Origin: DATCYX01 sp963714425
GTDB lineage: Bacteria > Chloroflexota > Anaerolineae > Anaerolineales > UBA4823
Assembly: GCA_963714425.1 (NCBI GenBank)
Contig: CAVQOI010000004.1
Span: 558,001-622,000 of the forward strand
DNA: 64,000 nucleotides
Direction: 5' to 3'
Part shown: one piece after another, positions 36,931 to 45,979 of the stretch
Layout of the letters: each line of letters starts with the position of its first letter
Position numbering within the stretch: position 1 is the stretch's first letter
Program-made: the position numbers and the translations under genes
The notes under the pieces: model-generated
The model's database searches: none
Told to the model about the DNA's origin: nothing
Seen by the model: only the letters and a program-made list of their open reading frames with translations

Positions 36931-37785
36931 ATGGGTATATTCGACAAAATTCGAGTTGCACCTATACCTGAGGATCACGCACACCATAAAAAAGGAGCTC
37001 CGATCCTGGAGATCTCCAACCTGACTGTGCGCTACGAGAACACCCTGGCGTTAGAAGATGTCACACTCCAGGTCGCCGCTGCCGAGCGCCTGGCAGTGAT
37101 CGGACCGAACGGCGCTGGGAAGAGCACCCTTTTCAAGGTGGTGGCAGGTGTGTTGCCAGCCAGCAGCGGAGAGGTCAAGATCGCGGGCTATGGTCCCGGC
37201 GGGCACATTTGCATCGCCTATGTGCCCCAGCGCAGCCTGGTCGATTGGCGGTTCCCGGTGAGCGTTGCCGACGTGGTGATGATGGGGCGAATTGGCAAGC
37301 TGGGTTTGTTCCGCTGGCCAAAACCTTCGGACTGGGCGAACGTGCGACAAGCACTGAGTGTAGTGGGGATGGAGGATCTTGCAAGCAGGCAGATCTCCGA
37401 GCTTTCCGGAGGGCAACAACAGCGCATGTTCATCGCCCGCGCTCTGGCCCAAGAAGCGGAGCTGATGCTCATGGACGAGCCCTTCACCGGTCTGGATGCA
37501 TACTCACAACAGGATATCCTAAACATACTGGATACGCTCCAGAAACGCGGCGTGACGGTCCTAGCCTCCACCCACGACCTAAACCTGGCCAGTGAGCACT
37601 TCGAGCAGGTTCTTTTGCTCAACCGGCGCGTCTATGGGCTGGGGAGGCCGGACGAGGTATTTACCACCGACCAATTGCTGCAGGCTTATGGCGGGCACCT
37701 GCGGCTGGTGCAGACCGAGAGCGAAGTACTGGCTGTGAGCGATACCTGCTGTGATGATGAGGCCACGCATGAGCACCTGGTTTGA
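36931..37785 (+). CDS. Metal (zinc/manganese) ABC transporter ATP-binding protein
   Basis: A 284-residue ATPase: Walker A GPNGAGKSTLF, Q-loop AYVPQRSLVDWRFPVSV, signature ELSGGQQQRMFIARAL, Walker B LMLMDEPFTGLD and switch STHDLNL. The VDWRFPVSVADVVMMGR block after the Q-loop is typical of ATPases in zinc/manganese (ZnuC/MntB-like) transporters. A histidine-containing extension (EDHAHHKK) near the N-terminus and the C-terminal CCDDEATHEH could bind metal. It overlaps the permease gene. No substrate-binding protein gene adjoins. Confidence 0.9.
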   Translation: MGIFDKIRVAPIPEDHAHHKKGAPILEISNLTVRYENTLALEDVTLQVAAAERLAVIGPNGAGKSTLFKVVAGVLPASSGEVKIAGYGPGGHICIAYVPQRSLVDWRFPVSVADVVMMGRIGKLGLFRWPKPSDWANVRQALSVVGMEDLASRQISELSGGQQQRMFIARALAQEAELMLMDEPFTGLDAYSQQDILNILDTLQKRGVTVLASTHDLNLASEHFEQVLLLNRRVYGLGRPDEVFTTDQLLQAYGGHLRLVQTESEVLAVSDTCCDDEATHEHLV

Positions 37786-38623
37786 TCTGCTGCTAGAACC
37801 ATTCGCTTACGCCTTTATGCAGCGTGGTATGCTCGCGGCTTTAATGGTCGGGGTGGTTTGCGCAGCGGTGGGCACCTATATCGTGCTGCGGGGTATGGCA
37901 TTCTTCGGCGATGCCCTGGCGCATGCCATCCTTCCTGGCGTGGCAGTCGGTTATCTGGTTGGGGGAGGTGCACGCGAGCCGCTCTTCTGGTGGAGCCTGC
38001 TCACAGCCATAGTCGCTTCCATCGGGATTGGCGCCATCAGCAAAGGCGCTCAGCTGCGCGAGGATACTGCTATCGGCATCGTCTTCGCCGGCATGTTCGC
38101 CCTGGGGATCGCCCTCATCTCTACCGTCCGCGATTACACTACGGATCTGGCGCACTTTCTCTTCGGAGACGTATTGGGTGTATCTCCAGCAGATTTGGTC
38201 CTGATCGCTATCTTCTCCGCCGCCATCCTGGTACTGATATTTCTTTTTTATAAGGAATTTCTGGTGCTCTCGTTCGATCCCTTGCTCGCCGCCACTCTGC
38301 GCCTACCAGCCCACCTTCTAGAGTACTTGCTCCTGGTGCTGATCGCCCTGGCGGTGGTGGTCTCGCTCCAGACTGTTGGGGTGGCGTTGATGGTCGCCAT
38401 GCTGGTCACACCAGCCGCCACCGCGTATCTGCTCACCCGCCGCCTGCCCTATATGATGGCTCTTGGAGCGATCCTCGCTTCGCTCTCGGGAGTGGTAGGG
38501 CTTTACCTGTCCTACTACGCTAGCATCTCTTCGGGGGCTGCGATCGTTCTAACCAGTACGGCTATTTTCCTGGTCACCTGGTTGGCGCGCAGCATACAGA
38601 AATGGCGCCTTGCAGGCGCCTAG
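37769..38623 (+). CDS. Metal ABC transporter permease (ABC-3 family)
   Basis: About 284 residues with eight hydrophobic segments. The family block GTYIVLRGMAFFGDALAHAILPGVAVGYL is clear, along with LLVTPAATAYLLTRRLPYMM-type C-terminal sequence. It forms the membrane channel for zinc, manganese or iron with the preceding ATPase, whose gene it overlaps. The ATG at 37769 (MSTWFDLL) is chosen; 37751 is an alternative. A small GGCGCCT/AGGCGCC hairpin overlaps the end of the gene (38604-38620). Confidence 0.9.
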   Translation: MSTWFDLLLEPFAYAFMQRGMLAALMVGVVCAAVGTYIVLRGMAFFGDALAHAILPGVAVGYLVGGGAREPLFWWSLLTAIVASIGIGAISKGAQLREDTAIGIVFAGMFALGIALISTVRDYTTDLAHFLFGDVLGVSPADLVLIAIFSAAILVLIFLFYKEFLVLSFDPLLAATLRLPAHLLEYLLLVLIALAVVVSLQTVGVALMVAMLVTPAATAYLLTRRLPYMMALGAILASLSGVVGLYLSYYASISSGAAIVLTSTAIFLVTWLARSIQKWRLAGA

Positions 38624-38632
38624 GGTCCCGTT

Positions 38633-39814
38633 TTATTCTTCAGCCGCACCCTGATTTTCTTCTGCCGCTAATCCCACGCGCAGCCTGCTCAAAGCAACCA
38701 TCGCCAGGAGGTTAAAGCCGATGGCTGCCAGGCAGGTCCAGAAAAAGCCCAGGGTATACAGAGGTGTCGCCATGAGCGCTCCCAGGGCACGACCCAAAGA
38801 CAAGGCCGCGGCGTTGGAAGCCATCAGTGTCGCCCTGGCTGAGGGCACGATCTCGCTCATCAATGGGATAGCGCTAACAACTGTGAACTCAAAGCTCAGG
38901 TAGAATAAGAAGAGCCCAGCCAGCGCCCCGGGGATGGTACGCCCGATCAGCGGCAGAAGTAGTGATGCCAGGATGTTGCATCCCAGACCGATGGCAACGG
39001 CACGAGTTTTACCGAGCCGGTCTACAAAGGCAGCGGTCAGGCCCTCGCCGCTCAGCTCGGAGAGGCCGATGACAGCGGAAGCTGCACCCAGGGCGGCGAT
39101 CTTCAGCCCGAACGAGTCCTCCATCCAAACCCCAAAGACCAGGTTGACGACTTCATTGGCTGTACTCATCATTAAGCTCATGCTAAGCCCGCTGATGGCG
39201 GGCAGATACGTGAGCATTGCGCCCAGGTTTCGTCGTAGCCCCTTAGCATTGCCGTCTGGGGGCGGGTCTCTAGGTAGCATCCACGCTAGGATTGCCAATG
39301 ATAAAAGACCCAGAAGCGCCAGAACAGGGTACGGTCCCTGCCATCCATAGCGAGCAATGATAAGCCCCATCAGGGGTACACCCAGCACGAAGCTGAGCGA
39401 CCAGCCGAATTCGGTGATTGCCAGCACGACACCGCGCTGTTTGTATGGGATATGCTCCCCGAGATACGCCTGCATGGATGGGTCGAACAGGTATTTCCCC
39501 ACTACAGTCACGAGCAAGGCAAGCACAAAAACCGAGTAGATTGGCCAGAAGATCACCAGACTGGCGCCAATGCTGAACACTAGCAGCCCAATCAAGATGC
39601 CCAGCTTACGCCCTCCGCTATCGGCGATGGAAGCCAGGAAAGGTCCAATTGCACCCAGAACAGAGCGAGCTGCCATGGCCTGGGAAATAACCGCAAGCTC
39701 AACCCCCAGGCCGCGAGCGAAGACCGGCAGGAAGGGATAAACCATGCGGTACGACGTGTTGAGCACGATACGCGTGAGGGTGAAGGCGACGACCTGGAGG
39801 CGAAGAGGGTTCAA
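38633..39814 (-). CDS. MFS transporter
   Basis: A 393-residue major facilitator with about 12 helices. The first half shows YPFLPVFARGLGVELAVISQAMAARS and the loop motif SIADSGGRKLGILIG; the middle has YLGEHIPYKQRGVVLAITEFGWSLSF; the second half ends in a mirrored set. The substrate is unknown. The start appears to be a TTG at 39814 with no clear ribosome-binding site; an internal ATG 25 residues in is possible but would cut helix 1. It converges with the metal permease gene. Confidence 0.82.
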   Translation of the reverse strand: MNPLRLQVVAFTLTRIVLNTSYRMVYPFLPVFARGLGVELAVISQAMAARSVLGAIGPFLASIADSGGRKLGILIGLLVFSIGASLVIFWPIYSVFVLALLVTVVGKYLFDPSMQAYLGEHIPYKQRGVVLAITEFGWSLSFVLGVPLMGLIIARYGWQGPYPVLALLGLLSLAILAWMLPRDPPPDGNAKGLRRNLGAMLTYLPAISGLSMSLMMSTANEVVNLVFGVWMEDSFGLKIAALGAASAVIGLSELSGEGLTAAFVDRLGKTRAVAIGLGCNILASLLLPLIGRTIPGALAGLFLFYLSFEFTVVSAIPLMSEIVPSARATLMASNAAALSLGRALGALMATPLYTLGFFWTCLAAIGFNLLAMVALSRLRVGLAAEENQGAAEE

Positions 39815-39893
39815 GGGTCAGTGAGTAGTGGACAGTGATTAGTGTTCGCTAAAATCGCGTGTTTGTGAGTCAAGGCTGACAGGATAATGTGGA

Positions 39894-40508
39894 TCAGCTT
39901 TCAGCCATCTGACCCCCCGGGGTCCGGTAAAACCAGCGGGCGACCTGCCAGGCAGCCAGAAGGGTGAGCGCAAGCATGAGGCTGAAGTAAAGCTGAATCC
40001 GCCATGCGTCTGAGTCGAAGATTGGTGAGGGAGGGTGCATGACATCTTGGGTGAGGCGCAGCGCCAGCATAAGAAGGACGATAAACGCCAGGTTGCCAGT
40101 TGAGGTCCAGGCTGGTCGCCCCAGGAGGCTAAGGCCTAGCTGCAGGAGCAACCCGCTGATCGAGAAGACCAGCGCCAGGCGCCAGCGCGGTTCGAGCAGA
40201 AAAAGCCCATTCCAGTTGGTTTGCATGGCCCACATGGAGATGGGAAGGTAGGTGATCCAGAAGAGCAGGCCAGTGCGTCCCAGCGCCTGCGACCAACCGT
40301 GGAGATGAGCTTTCCGGGCTGCCAGCCCGAGAAACCCTGCGACCCCGGAGACGATGAACCCGGCAATCGCGGTCCACACCCACACGCCATGCAGGTAGAC
40401 GATGCGCACGTTCGGTCCCAGGGACTTTTCCAGGGGGGCAAAGGCGGTGACCAGAGCCAGTAAAACAAGATTGAGCAATAAGAAGAGGAAGGGGGATTTG
40501 CGCAGCAT
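39894..40508 (-). CDS. Seven-helix membrane protein, CcmC-like in places
   Basis: About 204 residues with six to seven hydrophobic segments. APLEKSLGPNVRIVYLHGVWVWTAIAGF faintly resembles the periplasmic loop of CcmC/CcsA haem-handling proteins (VxYxHxPxAW), but the tryptophan-rich WWD motif is absent. Function unknown. I use the ATG at 40508 (MLRKSPFLF); the open frame runs 24 codons further without hydrophobic-helix logic. Confidence 0.65.
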   Translation of the reverse strand: MLRKSPFLFLLLNLVLLALVTAFAPLEKSLGPNVRIVYLHGVWVWTAIAGFIVSGVAGFLGLAARKAHLHGWSQALGRTGLLFWITYLPISMWAMQTNWNGLFLLEPRWRLALVFSISGLLLQLGLSLLGRPAWTSTGNLAFIVLLMLALRLTQDVMHPPSPIFDSDAWRIQLYFSLMLALTLLAAWQVARWFYRTPGGQMAES

Positions 40509-40716
40509 GAGGACGATTGTACCGCGGGAAACATGCATCAGGGAAGAAACTAAGGAAGATATTCGTACAACCAAACACATAGTTATTGGACACGAAAGAA
40601 CGCAGAATATATTTTTCTTGCTTATTAGGCTGAGATTGCTTCGCTGCCTGTGGTGGCTCGGGGAGACTACTTCTTGAGCAATTTGGGGCAGATCGCTGGA
40701 AGGTAAGCCCTACTTC

Positions 40717-40745
40717 TTGACATATCGATAAACTTTTATTAGTAT
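40717..40745 (+). promoter_or_regulatory. Sigma-70-like promoter of the 40755 gene
   Basis: TTGACA (40717-40722), 17 bases, TAGTAT (40740-40745). The -10 ends 9 bases before the ATG at 40755, so the leader would be at most a few bases. Confidence 0.6.
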
Positions 40746-40754
40746 GGTATTACG

Positions 40755-41123
40755 ATGAACGCGTCTGTGGAGCTTCTAGACCAGCTGATTACCAACCAAA
40801 GGCAGTCGATGCGCTATTACCTGCTGTTCGCTGTCGGGCTGATCCTGATGGGGGTGGTAGTCATGTCGGCGACGGCGGTGCTCTCGAACCTGATCGTGGC
40901 GGATGCCTTCAAGGCGCTATTCGGGCTGGGGGGAGCGTTCGTGTCGTCGCTGAGCGCATTTCAAATCAAGGAGATCGTCAGCCGTAAGAACACCATTCAA
41001 ACGCTGCAGAAATGCAAGCTGATGCTGCTCGCACAACCGGCGGAGAAAGATGCCAAAGCGTTCAAGCGCATCGACGAGATGGTGTGGAAAGCGGTGGAAA
41101 AAACGATCATGGGGGCAGGATAG
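40755..41123 (+). CDS. Small two-helix membrane protein of unknown function
   Basis: A 122-residue protein. Two hydrophobic helices (about residues 20-65) separate a short cytoplasmic head (MNASVELLDQLITNQRQS) from a C-terminal helical region rich in Lys (FQIKEIVSRKNTIQTLQKCKLML). No family recognised. It stands 6 bases before the coiled-coil gene and is likely co-transcribed with it. Confidence 0.65.
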   Translation: MNASVELLDQLITNQRQSMRYYLLFAVGLILMGVVVMSATAVLSNLIVADAFKALFGLGGAFVSSLSAFQIKEIVSRKNTIQTLQKCKLMLLAQPAEKDAKAFKRIDEMVWKAVEKTIMGAG

Positions 41124-41129
41124 GTAATT

Positions 41130-42036
41130 ATGGCTGTGCCTGAGCAAACCCTACAATCCCTGGTGGAGGCTGCCGAGCGGCGCGAGCGCCAGTCGCGGCG
41201 GAATGCGTTCCTGTATGCAAGCGTCCCGCTCTTGCTGGCGGTTGCGCTGGTGATCTTCACCGCGCTGCAGATCCAGAGACTAGCGAGCGTGCAGACCGAA
41301 TTAAGCGCAACCGAGAACAAGCTGGAATTGACGAATACCCAGCTGGCGCAATCTGAGCAGCAAATCTCCCAATCCGAAGAGGTCCTGGACGGGTTGAAGG
41401 CAGACCTGGAGTTCACCCAGCGGGACTACGAGCAGGCGGTCCAGGAGCTGGAGGTGACCAGCAAAGAGCTGGCGGCCTCGCGACAGGATTTAGAGCAAGC
41501 CAACCTCGCCCTTATGGAGACCCGCCAGGAAGCCGAGGCGCTGCAACAACGTGTGGACAGCCTGGAGCAAGAGCTGGAAGACCTGACCCAGCAGTTCCAC
41601 CAATCCAGCACTTTCAAGCGATTCGAGGTAGCTATCGATCCTACAGCCGGAAAAGATGCTCTGGTTGATCATGTCTGGGAAAGCAATTCGATCTGTTTTA
41701 TGAATTGTTGGAACTGCAATACATGGCGTGCGCTTCAACCCGACCGGGTCGTCCTTTGAGCGATGGCTTTAACTCACCCAATTTCGCCGTCTCCATGCTG
41801 GAAAATATGAACTACTCCCTGGGGGATACGATTTTAGCCACAGACCCTGGGAACAGTTGCCGAAGGTCCAGATCGACCTGAAATGGTGATTTGGTATTTC
41901 TACGAGTAGTGGATACACGATGTTTTACTTCACAGCACCGGAGGAGTTTGTCGTCGGCATGACCCCGGTCGGAATCCTGACATTGCGACCGGATTTCGCC
42001 CCTATCCTGGGGTATCTGAAGGTTGCCTATCCCTAG
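41130..42036 (+). pseudogene. Coiled-coil membrane gene with a shattered NlpC/P60-like C-terminus
   Basis: The first 190 codons are intact: a transmembrane helix (ASVPLLLAVALVIFTALQI), a long coiled coil (about 50-165, repeated LEQANLALMETRQEAEALQQ-like heptads), then FKRFEVAIDPTAGKDALVDHVWE. After about 41680 protein-like pieces lie in different frames: YELLELQY, GVRFNPTGSSFE, DGFNSPNFAVSMLEN, RPWEQLPKVQ, GDLVF, then GYTMFYFTAPEEFVVGMTP to a final TAG at 42034. Patched together they resemble an NlpC/P60-type cell-wall hydrolase. At least six indels are needed, so this is real decay or a badly read segment. Confidence 0.7.
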
Positions 42037-42065
42037 AGAATATTGCACAAGAGGTAGTTATCGGT

Positions 42066-42392
42066 ATGCCTATGCACCGTGAAATTGTCGATCCTGTCCT
42101 ATTTGCCAAGGCTCTGGCGGACGAGACGCGCCAGAAGATTATGACGCTGTGCTGCTGCAAGTGGCTCAACGTGACCGAGATCGTGGATGCCCTGCAAGTC
42201 TCCCAGCCGACTGTGTCTCACCACCTAGGACTGCTGCGTGCGGCAGACCTGGTGGACGTGCGCCGGGAGGGAAAGCAGGTGTATTACACTTTGAATCAGG
42301 GAAGATTGGCGGATGGTTGCTGCATGCTGGCGGAGACGTTTGCACCGGACCACGAACTGATCCTCACCCCGCGCCCTCAGGGAGATCTATAG
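42066..42392 (+). CDS. arsR: ArsR-family metalloregulator
   Basis: A 108-residue winged-helix repressor. DPVLFAKALADETRQKIMTLCCCKWLNVTEIVDALQVSQPTVSHHLGLLRAADLVDVRREGKQVYYTLN is a textbook ArsR/SmtB core. The CCCKW run sits where As(III)-sensing cysteines occur in ArsR proteins, and DGCCML adds two more near the C-terminus. It presumably represses arsM and releases DNA on binding arsenite. An inverted repeat fit for its operator lies 72 bases downstream of its stop. Confidence 0.88.
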   Translation: MPMHREIVDPVLFAKALADETRQKIMTLCCCKWLNVTEIVDALQVSQPTVSHHLGLLRAADLVDVRREGKQVYYTLNQGRLADGCCMLAETFAPDHELILTPRPQGDL

Positions 42393-42436
42393 TCCCTGAA
42401 CGCTCCTATTCGACCCCATTTCTAGAAATCTACCCC

Positions 42437-42465
42437 TTGACAGCCGAGGCAATCTTAGATAACAT
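42437..42465 (+). promoter_or_regulatory. Sigma-70-like promoter of arsM
   Basis: TTGACA at 42437-42442, a 17-base spacer, and TAACAT at 42460-42465. The -35 is perfect; the -10 matches consensus at four positions. It is placed 45 bases upstream of the arsM ATG and touches the inverted repeat. Confidence 0.7.
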
Positions 42466-42491
42466 ATAGATAAATATAAATATATCTATAT
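42464..42491. promoter_or_regulatory. Probable ArsR operator: 9-bp perfect inverted repeat
   Basis: ATATAGATA (42464-42472), ten AT bases, TATCTATAT (42483-42491). It overlaps the end of the -10 and the expected transcription start of arsM, the position where a repressor would block initiation. ArsR proteins bind AT-rich inverted repeats. AAGGAG follows at once as the arsM ribosome-binding site. Confidence 0.65.
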
Positions 42492-42509
42492 TCAAGGAGT
42501 CCTACCCAC

Positions 42510-43355
42510 ATGGCAGACCAAATCAAACCCCAGGATGACGTGCGCTCATTTGTGCGAGAGCGCTATGGAAAGATTGCCGAGACTCTCCAACCCCAATCAA
42601 GCGCCTCCTGTTGCGGACCGGCGAACAGCGACTGCTGCTCGGGAGGTTCCAGCAGCGCGATCCAGTTCTACGAATCAGCCGAAGCGGCACAGCTACCCGA
42701 TGAAGTCACCGGTCTGTCCTTGGGCTGTGGCGACCCGGTGACCCTGGCCGCGCTGCAACCAGGCCAGGTCGTCCTGGACCTGGGCTCGGGGGGAGGCATC
42801 GATTGCTTCCTGGCCGCGCAGAAGGTCGGCCCGAGCGGTCGGGTGATCGGTGTGGATATGACACCCGCCATGCTGGAGAAGGCGCGGGCGAACCGCGAGA
42901 AGGTAGGAGCAGAGAACGTGGAATTCCGCCTGGGTGAGATCGAGCACCTGCCAGTCGCCGACGGCACGGTAGATGTGATCATCTCAAACTGTGTGATCAA
43001 CCTGAGTCCAGATAAGCCGCAGGTATTTCGTGAAGCTTTCCGGGTGCTCAAGCCAGGTGGAAAACTGGCGGTCAGCGACATGGTTACAGACGGTCCATTA
43101 CCTGAATCAATCAAGTCAAATCTGGCTATCTGGACAGGCTGCGTGGCAGGGGCTCTGGATGTGAGCGAGTACCTCGCCATGATCAAAGCGGCAGGGTTTG
43201 AGAAAGTGAGCCTTGAACCGGTTTACCTGGCGCCTGAGATTGTGGACGAAGCCGTGGCGCAATTAGATAGCTCATTGGATGCCAGTAAGATTCCCTTGGA
43301 CACCCTGTATAAAACGGTATATAGCGCAAAGATCACTGCGGAGAAAGATTTGTAA
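42510..43355 (+). CDS. arsM: Arsenite S-adenosylmethionine methyltransferase
   Basis: A 281-residue class I methyltransferase. An N-terminal Cys cluster (SASCCGPANSDCCSGG) precedes the SAM-binding motif VLDLGSGGGIDCFLAA, VIGVDMTPAMLEKAR, the VIISNCVINLSPDKPQVFRE block with its key Cys, and TGCVAGAL with another. Cysteines at these places bind As(III) in ArsM, which methylates arsenite to volatile or less toxic forms. Expression is probably controlled by the neighbouring ArsR. Confidence 0.92.
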   Translation: MADQIKPQDDVRSFVRERYGKIAETLQPQSSASCCGPANSDCCSGGSSSAIQFYESAEAAQLPDEVTGLSLGCGDPVTLAALQPGQVVLDLGSGGGIDCFLAAQKVGPSGRVIGVDMTPAMLEKARANREKVGAENVEFRLGEIEHLPVADGTVDVIISNCVINLSPDKPQVFREAFRVLKPGGKLAVSDMVTDGPLPESIKSNLAIWTGCVAGALDVSEYLAMIKAAGFEKVSLEPVYLAPEIVDEAVAQLDSSLDASKIPLDTLYKTVYSAKITAEKDL

Positions 43356-43399
43356 CCCAACTGTGTTGGCGGGGGTATTTCCTAAATCACCAATAATTG

Positions 43400-44632
43400 T
43401 TACGGCAAGTAATCCCACGGGTTGACTTTGGTGCCGTTATACATCATCTCATAATGCAAATGCGAGCCGCTCGAGTTGCCCGTGTTGCCGATGGCGCCGA
43501 TTACGGTGCCCTGGAAGATGCTATCCCCGCATCCGACGTTGTAAGCGCTCAGGTGGGCGTATAAGGTCTGCCAACCATTTCCGTGATTGATGACCACAAC
43601 GTAACCATACCCCCAATTGTTCCAACCGGCATAAACAATCACGCCATTATCCGCGGCGTATACGGCGTCCCCGGTGTTGCCGTCGATATCGATCCCGGAG
43701 TGGTTGGTGGAAGGAGAATAATCGAACCCGGAGATGAAGTGATTATTGGCTGGCCAGATGAAAGCGCCTACACCCACAGCCCCATCCACGACCGATCCAC
43801 AGGCGCCGGGTCCGAGCACGCTGGCAACACTAGGGTTATCCCTGGGAATTGCTGGCGCGCTCCAGGTGACAAATTCGCGAGTGCCACCCGGCACAATCAG
43901 CCAGGTGCCAGGAGGAATATTGGGGTGGGCATAATCGCCAATCTCATCCGGGTTGATGTGATTCCCCGGGTAATCGACGATATCTCCAGGAGTCACGCCG
44001 AAGAATTTTGATACGCCATTCAGACCATCGCCCGCCTGCCACTGGTAGTACGTACCATCCAAAGGTAAGATATTCAGCTCCTGGTCGGGTCTCAGGTTAT
44101 GGGGATTATCGCCTAGAGCTGTTTGGTTGCCCCACAGGATGGTCTCAGGCTTGAGGCCAAATCTTTCTGCAATACCGAAGATGGTATCGCCCTTCTGAAC
44201 CTTATAGATCTTGACGTCGGATCGTGGCAAGTTTGGGATGGTGGTGTGTGGCATCGCCAGGCGAGAAATGCCCGTAACGGCCGCCAGTTGGGGATCGAAG
44301 GCAGCCAACTGCGGAGGAATTTCCGTTGGAGTAGAGGTTGGTGCTTCTGCAGCGAGAGCAGCGTCTTGCGAGTCGGGCTCCACCTGGCCCAAGCGGTAAA
44401 ACTGGCCCATCGACCAAGCCACGAGCAAGATCAAGACCAGCCACAAGATGTGAGTCCCAAAGCGCAGGGCTGTCTCTGCCAGGCCTGCCAGGGACAGTCG
44501 CTCCCACATTTCGAACAGCCAGCTACGCTCAGGGGGACCTTCTGGCGCTGTAAATGCATCCGCTGGGGAAACATCTTCGCCAGATTTTTCGAGTGCATCC
44601 AACCCTGCGGGGATTTCGTCAATATTATTCAT
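43400..44632 (-). CDS. M23 peptidoglycan endopeptidase with LysM domain
   Basis: A 410-residue membrane-anchored wall hydrolase. One transmembrane helix (about 57-80), a Thr/Pro-rich linker, then a LysM domain (IYKVQKGDTIFGIAERFGLK) and a second, degenerate LysM (WQAGDGLNGVSKFFGVTPGD). The M23 domain carries NHSGIDIDGNTGDAVYAADNG (zinc His and Asp) and SGSHLHYEMMYNG (HxH zinc ligand), so it should be catalytically active. It cuts peptide cross-links outside the membrane and probably acts in cell-wall turnover. Confidence 0.9.
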   Translation of the reverse strand: MNNIDEIPAGLDALEKSGEDVSPADAFTAPEGPPERSWLFEMWERLSLAGLAETALRFGTHILWLVLILLVAWSMGQFYRLGQVEPDSQDAALAAEAPTSTPTEIPPQLAAFDPQLAAVTGISRLAMPHTTIPNLPRSDVKIYKVQKGDTIFGIAERFGLKPETILWGNQTALGDNPHNLRPDQELNILPLDGTYYQWQAGDGLNGVSKFFGVTPGDIVDYPGNHINPDEIGDYAHPNIPPGTWLIVPGGTREFVTWSAPAIPRDNPSVASVLGPGACGSVVDGAVGVGAFIWPANNHFISGFDYSPSTNHSGIDIDGNTGDAVYAADNGVIVYAGWNNWGYGYVVVINHGNGWQTLYAHLSAYNVGCGDSIFQGTVIGAIGNTGNSSGSHLHYEMMYNGTKVNPWDYLP

Positions 44633-44695
44633 GATCTCTCAGGTTGGCATGATAACACCAGGGGGGTAAATCGTCAAACAAGGAAAATCAGGGGT

Positions 44696-45973
44696 TTATG
44701 GCGTAGTTAGTACTCCCGCGGCTTGCCTGGCCGCGGTGACGGGGTCACTTTCTAGCTTGAGCATTTCCACTGTTGCGCCTACTAAGGGTGCTGCCAGACC
44801 AGGAAGGACATCAGCGGAGGGCACGAGCATTGTAGATAAGGAGATACTGCGGATAAACACACGAAGCTGGTTATCCTGCCAGGCTGCCAGAGCACTCGGC
44901 CGTGGCGGCAGATAACCTGCTGCGACAGCCCACTCGCCTAAGAAATCGGTCTCACTTAAAAACTCGGCCAGCAGTGAGGCAGCCTCCTGGTGCTCGGGTT
45001 GGACGCTTGCCAACGCCCATACCCAGCCGGTCGCCAGGGTGAAGTCATTCCCGTCCAGAGTAGGCATGGGCGCCACCGACACGCCTTCCTGGCGATCTGC
45101 CAAATAGTTCGAAGCCCAGGTTATGACCATGTCGGATTGGTTTTTCTGAAATGCATCCCATGCCTGATCATCGCTTTGAAGTTGTGTGAGCCAGAGAGGC
45201 ATCAGCTCACTCTGCGCGCCATCCCGGTATGCAGTTAACAGCTGGGTTAGCGGTCCCTCTTGCAAAATTGGCCGCCCCTCACTATCCAGCACTTCACCCC
45301 CTGCTGCCTGGTAGAGGGCAAGGGAAACGAGCGCTTGAGGATCGGCGGCTGGAAATGCAATCACTGCTGATGACTGGAGTATTTCTTCGATTGTCGCAGG
45401 CGGCTGTGCGACAGCCTCCGTGCGATATACCAGCACCAGAGCGTCGCCGGCGAACGGCATGCCAAACACGCTATCTTGCAAGCGCGCTAAACGCAGAGCG
45501 TAATCAAACCAATCCGAATCTTCCGGATCTGCGATCAGATCATCGAATGGATACACTAAACCCTTGAGGGCAGCTGTCTCCAGCAGGGGGCGCGGTAAAG
45601 CCACCAGGTCTGGCAAAGACAATGGGGCTGCTGCGTTGGCCGATGCCAGCAATTCTAGGATTCCGCCAGGGCCTTCCAAGGCTTTCACGCGTACCTGAAT
45701 GCTCACACCTGACTGCCGCTCGCTGAAGGCATCCAAGCGCTCCTGCAGAATAACCCCTTGGGGTGTATCTTTGGAGGGGGCAAGCTGTGGCGGCAGCCAT
45801 ATTTCAAGTGTTGCCAGCGCGGGCGGGGTGGGTGTGAGTATCTGGGTTGGAGCTAAGCTGGGGATAGGTGGTAGCGTTGGCGGCAGTGTGGCTGTGGGCG
45901 GCTGTACAGGGCTCGCAGTGCAGGCTGCCAGCAGCAGCGCCATGATCCCCAGCAGGATTATACTTTTGCCCAT
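44696..45973 (-). CDS. Extracellular solute-binding lipoprotein (family 1-like)
   Basis: A 425-residue protein with a lipoprotein signal (IMALLLAACTASP, lipobox AAC), a Pro/Thr linker, and a two-lobed solute-binding domain: LEIWLPPQLAP near the start, GMPFAGDALVLVYRTEAV, and WTASNYLADRQEGVSVAPMP-like hinge sequences. Such proteins feed sugar-type ABC importers. No permease or ATPase gene adjoins it, so the partner lies elsewhere or it binds for signalling. It ends just before the M23 gene and follows the M42 gene by 6 bases. Confidence 0.8.
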   Translation of the reverse strand: MGKSIILLGIMALLLAACTASPVQPPTATLPPTLPPIPSLAPTQILTPTPPALATLEIWLPPQLAPSKDTPQGVILQERLDAFSERQSGVSIQVRVKALEGPGGILELLASANAAAPLSLPDLVALPRPLLETAALKGLVYPFDDLIADPEDSDWFDYALRLARLQDSVFGMPFAGDALVLVYRTEAVAQPPATIEEILQSSAVIAFPAADPQALVSLALYQAAGGEVLDSEGRPILQEGPLTQLLTAYRDGAQSELMPLWLTQLQSDDQAWDAFQKNQSDMVITWASNYLADRQEGVSVAPMPTLDGNDFTLATGWVWALASVQPEHQEAASLLAEFLSETDFLGEWAVAAGYLPPRPSALAAWQDNQLRVFIRSISLSTMLVPSADVLPGLAAPLVGATVEMLKLESDPVTAARQAAGVLTTP

Positions 45974-45979
45974 CCTGAA

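Noticed and set aside
38604..38620. Hairpin GGCGCCT/AGGCGCC as terminator of the metal permease
   Set aside because: It lies inside the coding end and the T-run is ten bases away; too weak to call.
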